Below, piece after piece: positions 1 to 8,892 of a stretch of DNA of 64,000 bases. Location of the stretch: positions 868,001 through 932,000 of the forward strand of contig CAWASG010000001.1 of the NCBI GenBank assembly GCA_963784615.1, written 5' to 3'. The first letter of the stretch is position 1; the number at the start of each line of letters is the position of its first letter. The translations under genes were made by a program, and so were the position numbers. The stretch is from UBA11403 sp963784615 (GTDB lineage Bacteria; Pseudomonadota; Gammaproteobacteria; Legionellales; Legionellaceae). Under the pieces are notes generated by a model, which was not told the origin of the DNA, did no database searches, and saw nothing but the letters and a program-made list of their open reading frames with translations.

Positions 1-427
1 GGTGAATATAATTTTCCAAATGTTGTATGACTCGAGCGTTATCTCCTAACAAACTCAGCAATACATCCCCGATGGAAACGATTGCAATCAGCTTTCCCTC
101 CTCAGCAATCAGGACATGTCGCCTTTTTGTCTCGGTCATAATGGCCATCGCTGTCTCAACGGTATCCGAAGGGTTTAACACAGCCACGGCCGCGCAAAGG
201 ATATCTGAAGCGTTACTAGTGAGCACACTTGCTGCATAACGCGAAAGACCATGGATAATATCGCGCTCACTCAAAATCCCTAATAGATTGTCATCATCCG
301 TCACCACCAATGCGCCAATGTTGCGTTTTATCATGATATCCAAACATTGCTCCACGCTCACATCAGGGTGAACATAGACAATTTCCCGTGCGGGATTGGG
401 TAGAATAGAATAAATTAAGTTTGACAT
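1..427 (-). CDS. CBS-domain pair protein (3' end cut by window edge)
   Basis: The reading frame runs from an ATG at 427 down past base 1, so only the first 142 residues are present. Two CBS-like units are visible: the first includes VSVEQCLDIMIKRNIGALVV and the closing LLGILSERDII, the second DTVETAMAIMTETKRRHVLI and a closing IVSIGDVL. Paired CBS domains form a Bateman module that binds adenine nucleotides or S-adenosyl ligands. No attached enzymatic domain is seen, so it resembles stand-alone CBS proteins of roughly 145 residues. A GGGAGAG ribosome site sits just upstream of the ATG. It diverges from hslO. The ligand is unknown. Confidence 0.85.
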   Translation of the reverse strand, partial: MSNLIYSILPNPAREIVYVHPDVSVEQCLDIMIKRNIGALVVTDDDNLLGILSERDIIHGLSRYAASVLTSNASDILCAAVAVLNPSDTVETAMAIMTETKRRHVLIAEEGKLIAIVSIGDVLLSLLGDNARVIQHLENYIH

Positions 428-514
428 GCCGCTCTCCCTGCTTAAAATAGCCATCAACGATAAGTTGATTATTCCGCTTATTACTGTATAAATATAGCAC
501 ATAAAAGGCGTATT

Positions 515-1354
515 ATGAAACAAAAAGATACACTGCAACGTTTTATGTTTGAACATGCCAGCATTCGTGGCGAAATTGTTCACATGCATGACGCATATCA
601 AACCATTATGCAACAACGCCCCTACCCGCCCGCTGTCAAAAAATTACTTGGCGAAGCACTGGTTTCTTGCATTTTGCTCGCCGGCAGCATCAAGTTTGAA
701 GGCGACATCAACTTACAATTTCAAGGGGATGAGCGATTGCCGTTCATCATCGTACAATGTGATAACCAACTTAATATTCGCGCCTGTGCCAAGTATAATA
801 TCGGCACTGAAAGTGATTATGAGCAAGCCTTTATGCATGGCCAGATGTCAATTACCATCCAGCAATACACACAAACTAACAGCTATCAAAGTATCGTTCC
901 GATTCGTTCAACCTCAATGGCCGATAATTTAATGCATTATTTTGCGCAGTCAGAACAAGTTCCCAGTAAAGTCTGGCTTGCAATCAGCGAGGAAAGTGCT
1001 GCAGGGATGATATTACAGCTCATGCCCGACCAAAACACGGCGCAACGTGAGGAGTTTTGGGAATATGCAGTACAAATTGGCCAAACCATCACAGAGGAAG
1101 AGCTACTGACTCTGGATAATGAAACCATTTTACACCGTTTATATCACGAAACAGTTTTAAGGCTTTATGATGCTCGCACCGTTCGCTTTAAATGTCGTTG
1201 TAATCAAGACAAAATGAAGCAGGTCTTAACCATTCTTGGCGAAGCAGATGTACAACAGCTCCTCAAGGAAACCGGCCATGTTGAAGTCTGCTGTGATTTT
1301 TGCAATCAACGGTATACGTTTGATCCGATTGATATTGCGATGTTGTTTAGGTAG
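515..1354 (+). CDS. hslO: 33 kDa redox-regulated chaperone Hsp33
   Basis: This is a cytosolic holdase chaperone that is switched on by oxidation. At 279 residues it is slightly shorter than typical Hsp33. The C-terminal zinc switch is complete: C227-x-C229 followed by C260-x-x-C263. In the family these four cysteines hold zinc when reduced and form two disulfides on oxidative stress, unfolding the linker and exposing the client-binding surface. The N-terminal half carries family blocks such as ALVSCILLAGSIKFEGDINL. The start ATG follows a weak AAAGG-like site. It stands alone between the CBS gene and a convergent lipoprotein gene. Confidence 0.95.
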   Translation: MKQKDTLQRFMFEHASIRGEIVHMHDAYQTIMQQRPYPPAVKKLLGEALVSCILLAGSIKFEGDINLQFQGDERLPFIIVQCDNQLNIRACAKYNIGTESDYEQAFMHGQMSITIQQYTQTNSYQSIVPIRSTSMADNLMHYFAQSEQVPSKVWLAISEESAAGMILQLMPDQNTAQREEFWEYAVQIGQTITEEELLTLDNETILHRLYHETVLRLYDARTVRFKCRCNQDKMKQVLTILGEADVQQLLKETGHVEVCCDFCNQRYTFDPIDIAMLFR

Positions 1355-1421
1355 CGGCGGGCTTGTTTGACGAAAAATGTAATGCTCATAATAAATCTAC
1401 CCTCATCCGCCCTGTCGGGCA

Positions 1422-1445
1422 CCTTCTCCCATCAATGGGAGAAGG
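1422..1445. terminator. palindrome, possible terminator for hslO
   Basis: An 11-bp stem (CCTTCTCCCAT / ATGGGAGAAGG) has a 2-base loop and lies 68 bases after hslO stops. A second imperfect copy with the same CCTTCTCCC arm is at 1518-1541. Neither is followed by a clean T run, so they may be repeats rather than terminators. They occupy the convergent hslO/lipoprotein gap. Confidence 0.45.
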
Positions 1446-1517
1446 CGCTCATCCGTAACTTCAGTGCTTAATTTACAAGAATAGATGATTGTCGGGCATT
1501 ATGATCTCGTAAGAACA

Positions 1518-1541
1518 CCTTCTCCCATCGGCGGGAGAGGG
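1518..1541. repeat. second copy of CCTTCTCCC palindrome
   Basis: The arms CCTTCTCCC and GGGAGAGGG surround ATCGGC. It repeats the unit at 1422-1445 and sits just after the stop of the minus-strand lipoprotein gene, where a bidirectional terminator would be expected. Confidence 0.4.
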
Positions 1542-1560
1542 CAATCCTACTGACATTTCA

Positions 1561-2010
1561 TTAATTTTGGATTTGCCAGGAACCATCGCCTTGTCGACAT
1601 GCTGTACCGTAGATTTTTTCAGATCGGCCACCAATTGTCGCTTGCGTGACATATTCACGGCATGGCATTTGATGTGTGTAATAGGTTCGTCTAGTTGTCA
1701 CAACATATTGGTTGCCGTTGTTCGGATTTACCCAACGTTTGGGTCTTCCTGTAGGCGCAGTTTCTAATGCCATTTGCATTTCCATGCGATCTTGCCTGTC
1801 CATGCTTTTTCCGACTTGACCGCCTAAAAAGGCACCTATTAATGCGCCACCCGCAGCCGCAGCAACTCTTCCTGAACCACTGCCGAATTGACTTCCTAAT
1901 AAACCACCTACAACGCCACCTGTCAGGGTGCCCGCACCTTCATTATTCATCGGACCACAACCCGTCAATAAAACTGATAACGATAACGATACAACCATTA
2001 ATTTTTTCAT
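1561..2010 (-). CDS. glycine-zipper outer-membrane lipoprotein, 17 kDa antigen-like
   Basis: The protein has 149 residues. It begins with a lipoprotein signal peptide ending in a lipobox (LLTGC, lipidated Cys at residue 18). A glycine-zipper segment follows (GGVVGGLLGSQFGSGSGRVA, then GGALIGAFLGGQVGKSMD), as in the rickettsial 17 kDa surface antigen family. The C-terminal half (RPKRWVNPNNGNQYVVTTRR and a two-cysteine segment ending in GDGSWQIQN) matches the general form of RT0821/Lpp0805-type surface proteins. Such proteins are anchored in the outer membrane; the precise role is not known. It is a single gene with family B repeat DNA immediately upstream. Confidence 0.85.
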   Translation of the reverse strand: MKKLMVVSLSLSVLLTGCGPMNNEGAGTLTGGVVGGLLGSQFGSGSGRVAAAAGGALIGAFLGGQVGKSMDRQDRMEMQMALETAPTGRPKRWVNPNNGNQYVVTTRRTYYTHQMPCREYVTQATIGGRSEKIYGTACRQGDGSWQIQN

Positions 2011-2077
2011 CTCAACTTCCCCGTTAAAAAATATAGACTTCGCCCCGTCAACATTAGGTTAAGAAAATTAATCGGAC

Positions 2078-2161
2078 GTAGGTTGGGTTGAGGCTGGTAA
2101 GCCGAAGCCCAACAAAACCATCCATGTTGGGCTTCGGCTTACCAGCCTCAACCCAACCTAC
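2078..2161. repeat. family B palindrome, copy 1
   Basis: Two perfect 37-bp inverted arms (2078-2114 and 2125-2161) enclose a 10-base spacer. The arms begin GTAGGTTGGGTTGAGGCTGG. Flanking TTAAGAAAATTAATCGGAC on the left matches the outer part of the complete copy at 30932-31075, so this is a partial copy of the same miniature element. It lies between the lipoprotein gene and alr. Confidence 0.9.
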
Positions 2162-2196
2162 TCCCAACCTTACCCACGTCATTCTACCATTAAGAT

Positions 2197-3288
2197 CTAA
2201 ATGTATCCATATCCAGCATCCCAAACACGTGATGTTGTTTTTGTAAGCAATTCATAGGCAATCGTTTGTGCTGATTCAGCGATTACTTCAACCGGAATAT
2301 GTCGCCCCCAAAGCTCAACCGGATCACCAACTTTAACGCCGGAGCAAGCAGTTAAATCAACGGTTAGCATGTCCATGGAAACACGCCCTACTATAGGTGC
2401 GATTGTGTTATTTACCCACACAGGGGTATTGGGACGAATATGTCTTGGATAACCATCTGCATAACCAACGGGCACAACGCCGATTATAGACGGCTTATCG
2501 CTCGACCATGTACCGTTGTAACCCACGGGTGAGTTCGCTGGATAATGATGAATTGAGCTGATCGCAGAGACCAACCGCATCACCGGTTTCAAACCAAGAT
2601 CTGTACCGCTTTGACCGACAAATGGCGACACACCATACAACATAATGCCCGGACGAACAACGTCTGCATGTGCCTCAGGCATAGACAGAATAGCTGCGGA
2701 GTTTGCAAGGCTTCTCGTTAATTGAACACCAGCGAGATTCAGCTCCTCAAACTTCTGTCGTTGCGAGACATTACAAGACTGCCCCACCTCATCTGCAGAC
2801 GAAAAATGTGTCATCAAGCCGATAGGATGAGAAATCCATGGGCAATCTCGTACAGCAGCAAGTATTTCCGGCACGTCGTCAGGAGAAAATCCAAGCCGAT
2901 GCATACCGGTATCCACTTTAATCCATATCGTGAGAGGATTTTGCAGGCTCGTGGCAAGCAGCCAATCTAATTGTTGACGATGATGAATCACGCATTGGAA
3001 CCTTTTAGCTGCTGCCAAGGCATATTCCTCTGCACTAAAAACACCCTGAAATAACACGCAATCGGCATGAACCCCTAAGCGCCGAATGGCCATTGCTTCT
3101 TCAAATGATGCGACGCCAAATGCGTCCACAAGCCCATCAAGCACAGGCACCACATTCGCTATGCCACAGCCATAAGCGTTCGCCTTGACCATTGCTATGA
3201 TTTTTTGCGTTGGAGCACATTGCTTGATGCGATTAAGATTGTGGATCAATGCCGTCGCATCACAAAAAGCGCGCGTTGGTCTTGCCAC
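2197..3288 (-). CDS. alr: alanine racemase
   Basis: This PLP enzyme converts L-alanine to D-alanine for peptidoglycan. The PLP lysine lies in AMVKANAYGCG near the N-terminus, and the second catalytic residue, a tyrosine, lies in the C-terminal beta domain. I place the start at a GTG at 3288, two bases after the dnaB stop, because the product then begins [M]ARPTR as is common in the family and an AGGCGG site precedes it. The frame also opens at 3330 and 3312, inside dnaB. The GTG start gives 363 residues, a normal length. dnaB-alr is a conserved gammaproteobacterial pair. Confidence 0.93.
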   Translation of the reverse strand: MARPTRAFCDATALIHNLNRIKQCAPTQKIIAMVKANAYGCGIANVVPVLDGLVDAFGVASFEEAMAIRRLGVHADCVLFQGVFSAEEYALAAAKRFQCVIHHRQQLDWLLATSLQNPLTIWIKVDTGMHRLGFSPDDVPEILAAVRDCPWISHPIGLMTHFSSADEVGQSCNVSQRQKFEELNLAGVQLTRSLANSAAILSMPEAHADVVRPGIMLYGVSPFVGQSGTDLGLKPVMRLVSAISSIHHYPANSPVGYNGTWSSDKPSIIGVVPVGYADGYPRHIRPNTPVWVNNTIAPIVGRVSMDMLTVDLTACSGVKVGDPVELWGRHIPVEVIAESAQTIAYELLTKTTSRVWDAGYGYI

Positions 3289-3289
3289 G

Positions 3290-4672
3290 TTAATCCGCCT
3301 CCTGGAAGCCATCATAGGCCAGATCTTCAAATCGTGTATATTGTCCCAAGAATGCTACTCGCACTCGACCAATTGGGCCATTACGTTGCTTGGCGATAAT
3401 AATTTCGGCTGTGCCTTTATCCGGGCTATCGGGGTTATACACTTCATCTCGATAGATAAAGGCGATTAAATCCGCGTCCTGCTCAATTGCTCCTGATTCG
3501 CGCAAATCGGACATCACAGGCCGTTTATCTGCTCGTTGCTCAAGGCTTCGATTAAGCTGTGATAAAGCAAGAACAGGTACAGACAGCTCTTTAGCTAATG
3601 ATTTTAAGCTTCTTGAAATTTCTGAAATCTCGGCCACACGATTATCGGCTTTAATACCAGGCACTTTCATCAACTGCAGATAGTCGACAACGATCATCCC
3701 TAGTTGCCCGTGCTCTTTAGCCAGGCGCCGGGCTCTGGCACGCATTTCCGCTGGGCTTAAACCTGCTGCATCATCAATAAACATAGGTGCTTCAGATAAC
3801 ATATGAACCGCTGAGGTAATGCGCGGCCAATCATCATCTGTTAATTTTCCAGTACGTATTTTTTGTTGGTCGATTCGCCCTAAGGAAGACATCATCCGCA
3901 TAGCCAAAGAATCTGCTGGCATTTCCATTGAAAATACGAGAACTGGTTTTCCGGCTTTAATCGCGACGTGTTCAGCAATATTCATCACAAACGTTGTTTT
4001 ACCCATAGATGGGCGACCCGCTACAATCACTAAATCGGATTTTTGCATACCAGAGGTTAATTTATCGAGATCGCGTAACCCGGTTGATAGCCCTGTAATG
4101 GCATCACCACTGTGAAACAACGCATCAATTCGCTCGACCGCTCGCACCAATACCGACTTCACCGCTTCTGGGCCGCCCTCGCTTGCAGTTTGTTCAGCGA
4201 TAGCGAAAACCTTTTTCTCCGCATAATCTAATAATTCCGCAACGTCCATACCTTCAGGATTATAAGCCGTATCGGCAATATCCATAGAGACAGAGATCAG
4301 TTGGCGGTGAACAGATTTTTCACGAACAATATCCGCATAAGCGCCCACGTTCGCAACGCTTGGGGTGTTATTGGCAAGCTCAAACAAATACGCTTCGCCA
4401 CCCGCATCATCCAGCGCGTGGGTAGCTTTTAAAGTATCCAGTAAGGTGACTACATCAAACGGATGGTTTTTTGTAGCGAGATCTTGAATTGCACGAAAGA
4501 GGAGTCGATGTTCCGTTCGATAAAAATCGGCTTCACACAACTTTTCGGATATTTTGTCCCAAGCTTGATTATCTAACAGCAAGCCACCAATAATGGCTTG
4601 CTCAGCTTCGGATGAATGCGGTGGCCGCTTTAGCGGATCAGCCGATTTTTTCTTATTTTGCAGTTCTTGCAC
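3290..4672 (-). CDS. dnaB: replicative DNA helicase
   Basis: This is the hexameric 5'-3' helicase of the replication fork. At 460 residues it has the usual family length. An N-terminal DnaB domain (SSEAEQAIIGGLLLDNQAWD) is followed by a RecA-like motor with Walker A GRPSMGKTT near residue 220, Walker B-like MIVVDYLQLM, and the Q-rich LALSQLNRSLEQRADKRP region. The start is a GTG preceded by GGGGA about seven bases upstream. It is followed directly by alr. Confidence 0.97.
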   Translation of the reverse strand: MQELQNKKKSADPLKRPPHSSEAEQAIIGGLLLDNQAWDKISEKLCEADFYRTEHRLLFRAIQDLATKNHPFDVVTLLDTLKATHALDDAGGEAYLFELANNTPSVANVGAYADIVREKSVHRQLISVSMDIADTAYNPEGMDVAELLDYAEKKVFAIAEQTASEGGPEAVKSVLVRAVERIDALFHSGDAITGLSTGLRDLDKLTSGMQKSDLVIVAGRPSMGKTTFVMNIAEHVAIKAGKPVLVFSMEMPADSLAMRMMSSLGRIDQQKIRTGKLTDDDWPRITSAVHMLSEAPMFIDDAAGLSPAEMRARARRLAKEHGQLGMIVVDYLQLMKVPGIKADNRVAEISEISRSLKSLAKELSVPVLALSQLNRSLEQRADKRPVMSDLRESGAIEQDADLIAFIYRDEVYNPDSPDKGTAEIIIAKQRNGPIGRVRVAFLGQYTRFEDLAYDGFQEAD

Positions 4673-4770
4673 TAATGAATCCCCGTAATTCTAGTATACT
4701 GCGCGCCAACACTTGATGGGGCTTGCTTCGTAGGTGTTGGCTACGTAGGTTCACTGCCATGTTAATCGGT

Positions 4771-4849
4771 GTAGGTTGGGTTGAAGCTGGTAAGCCGAAG
4801 CCCAACAAAAGCGTCATGTTGGGCTTCGCTCTCGCTCAACCCAACCTAC
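4771..4849. repeat. family B palindrome, copy 2 (mosaic arms)
   Basis: The left arm is of the AGCTGGTAAGCCGAAGCCC type. The right arm (GGGCTTCGCTCTCGCTCAAC) belongs to the other arm type, seen at 13198-13269, so only parts of the stem pair. An upstream CACTGCCATGTTAATCGG (from 4752) matches the family's outer end. The right edge reads CCCAACCTACGC (4840-4851). It ends six bases from the stop codon of the DUF2147 gene. Confidence 0.85.
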
Positions 4850-4854
4850 GCGTA

Positions 4855-5289
4855 CTATTTTCGTTCCCAGACTTGTGTACGACCGAGCACAGAGATACCT
4901 ACATATCCACGAACATATAATTTATTACCTTTCAACAACATCTTTGCACGGTATATTTTACCGGTTTTGGGATCAAGGATTTGTCCACCTTCCCAGTTGT
5001 TTTCACCTTTTTGTTTTAAGCCCCAAACAAACTGAATACCTTTAATGGGTTTATCTTTAAAATGACCAGGGCATTTTGAGCAGATACCGGTATCACCCGA
5101 TTGTTTAATGACGGATACAATTTCTCCATTGACGATACCATTTTGCTCATTCAACCGAACCTCAGCCCGTGGCTTGCCGGTTTTATCATCAATTGTCATC
5201 CAGGTGGTTCCAGCCAATGACCCGGCTACTGCAGTCGAGACAAAAGAAACCGTCATTGCCATCGCTAAGAAACGTTGTTTCATGTTCAT
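4855..5289 (-). CDS. exported DUF2147-family protein
   Basis: The 144-residue product has a cleavable signal peptide (MNMKQRFLAMAMTVSFVSTAVAG) and is expected in the periplasm. The mature part has the DUF2147 pattern: GTTWMTIDDKTGKPRAEVRL near its start, a CSKCPGH dicysteine segment around residue 65, then WEGGQILDPKTGKIYRAKM and a closing RTQVWERK. The family function is unknown. A GGAGA site precedes the ATG. It may be transcribed behind mutT and secA, as its start is only about ten bases from the end of mutT. Confidence 0.85.
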   Translation of the reverse strand: MNMKQRFLAMAMTVSFVSTAVAGSLAGTTWMTIDDKTGKPRAEVRLNEQNGIVNGEIVSVIKQSGDTGICSKCPGHFKDKPIKGIQFVWGLKQKGENNWEGGQILDPKTGKIYRAKMLLKGNKLYVRGYVGISVLGRTQVWERK

Positions 5290-5298
5290 GGTTATCTC

Positions 5299-5700
5299 CT
5301 ATAAAGTTATTTTATCGCATAGCATATCGATTAACTGCCTGTTGGCCTCGGGAAAATCATAATCCGAAAGCTCATCCAAGCTTACCCAACGTATTCCAGT
5401 TTGAGACTCACAACATCGTGCCTCGCCCCGATACTGATGAACAACATACCCATACAATATCACTTGATAAGTGTCATATGAATGAGAAACCACTCCCAAA
5501 TAATGATAGCTCAAAATTTCAAGCCCCACTTCTTCGTGAACTTCGCGAATAAGCGCAAGCTCGGGAGATTCATTTAATTCTAATTTACCACCGGGAAATT
5601 CCCAGTATCCACCCTTTGACAGATGGGGCGCTCGCTGAGTAATCAACAAACGCTTCTGCTCATCCATAATGACCGCAATGGCAGCCTTGATCACCAACAT
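5299..5700 (-). CDS. mutT: 8-oxo-dGTP diphosphatase (Nudix hydrolase)
   Basis: The 133-residue product contains a complete Nudix box starting at GGKLELNESPELALIREVHE and ending EEVGLEI (GX5EX7REUXEEXGU). It is expected to hydrolyse oxidised dGTP so that 8-oxo-G is not incorporated into DNA. The small size and placement immediately after secA are the standard mutT arrangement in gammaproteobacteria. The ATG lies one base after the secA stop, so translation is probably coupled. Confidence 0.92.
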   Translation of the reverse strand: MLVIKAAIAVIMDEQKRLLITQRAPHLSKGGYWEFPGGKLELNESPELALIREVHEEVGLEILSYHYLGVVSHSYDTYQVILYGYVVHQYRGEARCCESQTGIRWVSLDELSDYDFPEANRQLIDMLCDKITL

Positions 5701-5701
5701 C

Positions 5702-8419
5702 TTACGCTAAACTTCCATGACAATTTTTATATTTCTTTTCCGACCCACAAGGACAAGGATCATTTCGGCCCACTTTTTTATCCGATCGCTTGAAAGTCGT
5801 ATTCTCATTTTCTTCTGCAGAAGGCTGCGTATCATCTGCATGAATATATTGTACATGTTCAATTTGCTCAGAACGACGGAGCGCTTCAACAGCACTCACA
5901 TCCTGCTCATTCGCAATCTCAACGGACAGCAACATTCTGACGATGTCATATTTAACTTCATCGAGCATAGCAGAAAACAACGAGAATGCTTCTCGCTTGT
6001 ATTCCTGTTTTGGATCTTTTTGAGCATAGCCTCTCAGGTGAATACCCTGCCGCAATGTATCCATCGCAGCCAAATGCTCACGCCAGTGGTTATCTATGTT
6101 TTGCAAAATAATGGACTTTTCAAATTGAGACAACACGTCACGTCCCAATTTTTCATCTTTTTCACGATACTGAGAGACACCACACTTCAGAATATCTTCT
6201 TTGATATGCTCTGAAGAAATGGTGTGATCAGCCTCTATCCACTGATGAATATTGGCCTGAATTTTAAAATCATCAGCTAATATTTGCACCAAACCATCCA
6301 CATTCCACTGATCTTCCATGCTTTGCGGTGGGATATAAGTGTCAACCAAGGCGTCAATCACCTCTTCCAGCATGTTATCAACGGCCTCTTTCAAATCGGT
6401 CATACCCATGACCGCTGCGCGCTGCGCATAAACCACTTTTCGCTGTTCGTTGGCGACATTGTCATATTCAAGCAATTGTTTTCGTACATCAAAATGATGC
6501 CCTTCAAGCTTTCTCTGAGCATTTTCAATGGCTTTCGTTACGAGACTATGTTCAATCGACTCGCCTGGTTTCATCCCCAAACGACGCATCAACATCGCAA
6601 CACGATCGGAGGCAAAAATGCGCATCAAATTATCTTCAAGCGATAGATAAAATCGACTGCTTCCAGGATCACCTTGTCGACCAGCTCGTCCACGCAATTG
6701 ATTATCAATTCGACGCGATTCGTGACGCTCTGAACCGATGATTCTTAAACCACCAGAAGCGATCACCTCACGATGACGCTGTTCCCACTGTTGTTTAATC
6801 GCGGCTTTTTCTTCAGCAGTGATATCATCTCCTCGCGCTGCAAGTTCAGCAGACGTACTTCCGCCCAGAACAATATCTGTTCCCCGACCTGCCATGTTGG
6901 TCGCGATGGTGACGGCGCCAGGGCGTCCAGCCTCAGCAATGATTTGTGCTTCTTTTTCATGAAATTTGGCATTCAGTACTTGATGTTTTATACCCGCTTT
7001 GACCAGAAGCCCACTCAACAACTCGGATGATTCTATCGATGCCGTACCGACGAGTACCGGTTGTTTGCGTTCAACGCAATCACGAACATCATCAATAATC
7101 GCCTGGTATTTATCGTTATGGCCAAGATAAATAAGATCGGCTTCATCTTGACGACACATGGGATTGTTGGTTGGTATCACCACCACTTCAAGATTATAAA
7201 TCTGCTGAAACTCATACGCTTCTGTATCGGCAGTTCCTGTCATTCCAGATAACTTGTTATAGAGTCGGAAAAAATTCTGGAATGTAATGGACGCGAGCGT
7301 TTGATTTTCATTTTGAATACTCACGTCTTCTTTTGCTTCAATGGCTTGATGCAATCCTTCAGACCAACGCCGACCCGCCATAGTCCGACCGGTATGTTCA
7401 TCCACAATCACAACCTGATTATTCTGAACAATATAATCCACATCACGATGAAACATAGCGTGGGCTCTTAATCCCGCATTGACGTGGTGCATCAACATGA
7501 TATTGGTTGCGTGATACAGGCTGTCACCGGGCATCAGCAAGCCCTCTTGAATCAGTAGTTCTTCAATATGTTGATGACCTGCCTCGGTCAAATGTGCTTG
7601 TTTTTGTTTTTCATCAACCGTGTAGTCACCCTCTACGACATCGCCCTCTGTTGCTGATCCTTCTTCGCCTTCTTGACGTTTCAGCTGAGGGATAATGCGA
7701 TTGATTTTAATATAGAGCTCTGAGCTGTCTTCAGCCGCACCCGAGATAATCAGTGGTGTTCTCGCTTCATCAATTAAAATAGAGTCAACTTCATCGACGA
7801 TAGCAAAATTCAATTCGCGTTGTACTTTATTTTCAGGACCGAATGCCATGTTGTCGCGCAAATAGTCAAAACCAAATTCGTTGTTGGTTCCATACAGAAT
7901 ATCTGTTTGGTATGCCGCCTGTTTTTCAGGATGTGGCATATCGGGATAAATCACGCCATCTGATAATCCTAAAAAGTCATAAATCGGCCTCATCCACGCA
8001 CTATCACGCTTGGCAAGGTAGTCATTGACGGTTACGATGTGCACGCCTTTACCGCTTAACGCATTCAAATACGCTGGCAAGGTTCCCATTAACGTTTTAC
8101 CTTCCCCGGTACGCATTTCGGCGATATTACCTTCATGCAACACCATGCCACCAATCAGCTGAACATCAAAATGGCGCATACCAAGGGTACGTACAGATAC
8201 CTCACGCACCACTGCAAACGCTTCAACCAAAAGCTCATTCAATGTTTCGCCTTGAACAAAGCGCGCTTTGAATTCAGCCGTTTTTGCAGCTAGCTGCTCA
8301 TCGGTCAAGGCTTGCATCTGTGGCTCAATAGCGTTAATTGATGCAACTAGTTTTTCCATGCGTCGCAAAGTGCGCTCATTACGACTACCGAATATTTTTT
8401 TGACCAATGTATTAAACAT
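5702..8419 (-). CDS. secA: preprotein translocase ATPase SecA
   Basis: This motor ATPase drives proteins through SecYEG. It is 905 residues long, as expected. The Walker A motif is MRTGEGKTL (K108), followed by VNDYLAKRD, the DEVDS/DEAR helicase motifs, and NMAGRGTDI and GRAGRQGDPG in the second motor domain. The C-terminus ends in the zinc-binding SEC-C motif CPCGSEKKYKNCH, which binds SecB and phospholipid. It leads an operon with mutT. The upstream region holds family A and B repeat DNA rather than a recognisable secM. Confidence 0.98.
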   Translation of the reverse strand: MFNTLVKKIFGSRNERTLRRMEKLVASINAIEPQMQALTDEQLAAKTAEFKARFVQGETLNELLVEAFAVVREVSVRTLGMRHFDVQLIGGMVLHEGNIAEMRTGEGKTLMGTLPAYLNALSGKGVHIVTVNDYLAKRDSAWMRPIYDFLGLSDGVIYPDMPHPEKQAAYQTDILYGTNNEFGFDYLRDNMAFGPENKVQRELNFAIVDEVDSILIDEARTPLIISGAAEDSSELYIKINRIIPQLKRQEGEEGSATEGDVVEGDYTVDEKQKQAHLTEAGHQHIEELLIQEGLLMPGDSLYHATNIMLMHHVNAGLRAHAMFHRDVDYIVQNNQVVIVDEHTGRTMAGRRWSEGLHQAIEAKEDVSIQNENQTLASITFQNFFRLYNKLSGMTGTADTEAYEFQQIYNLEVVVIPTNNPMCRQDEADLIYLGHNDKYQAIIDDVRDCVERKQPVLVGTASIESSELLSGLLVKAGIKHQVLNAKFHEKEAQIIAEAGRPGAVTIATNMAGRGTDIVLGGSTSAELAARGDDITAEEKAAIKQQWEQRHREVIASGGLRIIGSERHESRRIDNQLRGRAGRQGDPGSSRFYLSLEDNLMRIFASDRVAMLMRRLGMKPGESIEHSLVTKAIENAQRKLEGHHFDVRKQLLEYDNVANEQRKVVYAQRAAVMGMTDLKEAVDNMLEEVIDALVDTYIPPQSMEDQWNVDGLVQILADDFKIQANIHQWIEADHTISSEHIKEDILKCGVSQYREKDEKLGRDVLSQFEKSIILQNIDNHWREHLAAMDTLRQGIHLRGYAQKDPKQEYKREAFSLFSAMLDEVKYDIVRMLLSVEIANEQDVSAVEALRRSEQIEHVQYIHADDTQPSAEENENTTFKRSDKKVGRNDPCPCGSEKKYKNCHGSLA

Positions 8420-8577
8420 GCCTTTGATAATCCTATTAAAATTAATAAGGGTGGCCCCTGCCGACGTTTAGCCTGGAAAACAATCAAAGGATAAACAATG
8501 ACAAAGAACGAAATCATTCTAATTTACTCGAATTTACGTAGAATTACCACGAATGTTTATACATAACTAGGTTGTAC

Positions 8578-8614
8578 GTAGGTTGGGTTGAGGCTGGCAA
8601 GGCGAAGCCCAACA
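8578..8614. repeat. family B, solo left arm
   Basis: One arm only (GTAGGTTGGGTTGAGGCTGG and on to AAGCCCAACA), with no matching right arm nearby. It is a half copy of the palindrome seen complete at 2078-2161 and lies upstream of secA. Confidence 0.8.
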
Positions 8615-8693
8615 AAATCATCCTAAGTATTTCTCCCGGACTTATTGAGAAGTTACGAATTATTGTGGAGTTAGGTGTTATTTAGAAAAGCCT

Positions 8694-8892
8694 CTAGTAC
8701 TCCATCCATTTAGTTTTGACCGGTTGGATCAATGTTATTAAACCGGAATCCGAGCCACGACCCTTAGGGAGTGGAGCAGTTTCGGAGCCGGCTGAATGGT
8801 TCCACTCCCTAACGGTCGCGGCTCGGATTCCGGTTAAAATATCAACAATTTGAATATTGCAACCTGTCAAAACTAAATGGATGGAGTACTAG
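8694..8892. repeat. family A palindromic element, complete copy 1 (199 bp)
   Basis: This long near-perfect inverted repeat starts CTAGTACTCCATCCATTTAG and ends with its complement GGAGTACTAG. The core arms contain GGAATCCGAGCC and its complement. It has the size and ends of a miniature inverted-repeat element but no coding capacity. It overlaps the 3' end of the 749-residue effector-like gene, supplying its last codons and stop. A sister copy lies on the other side of that gene at 11446-11643. Confidence 0.9.

Noticed and set aside
27..239. 70-residue plus-strand reading frame at the window start
   Set aside because: It is antisense to the clear CBS-domain frame and has no ribosome site.
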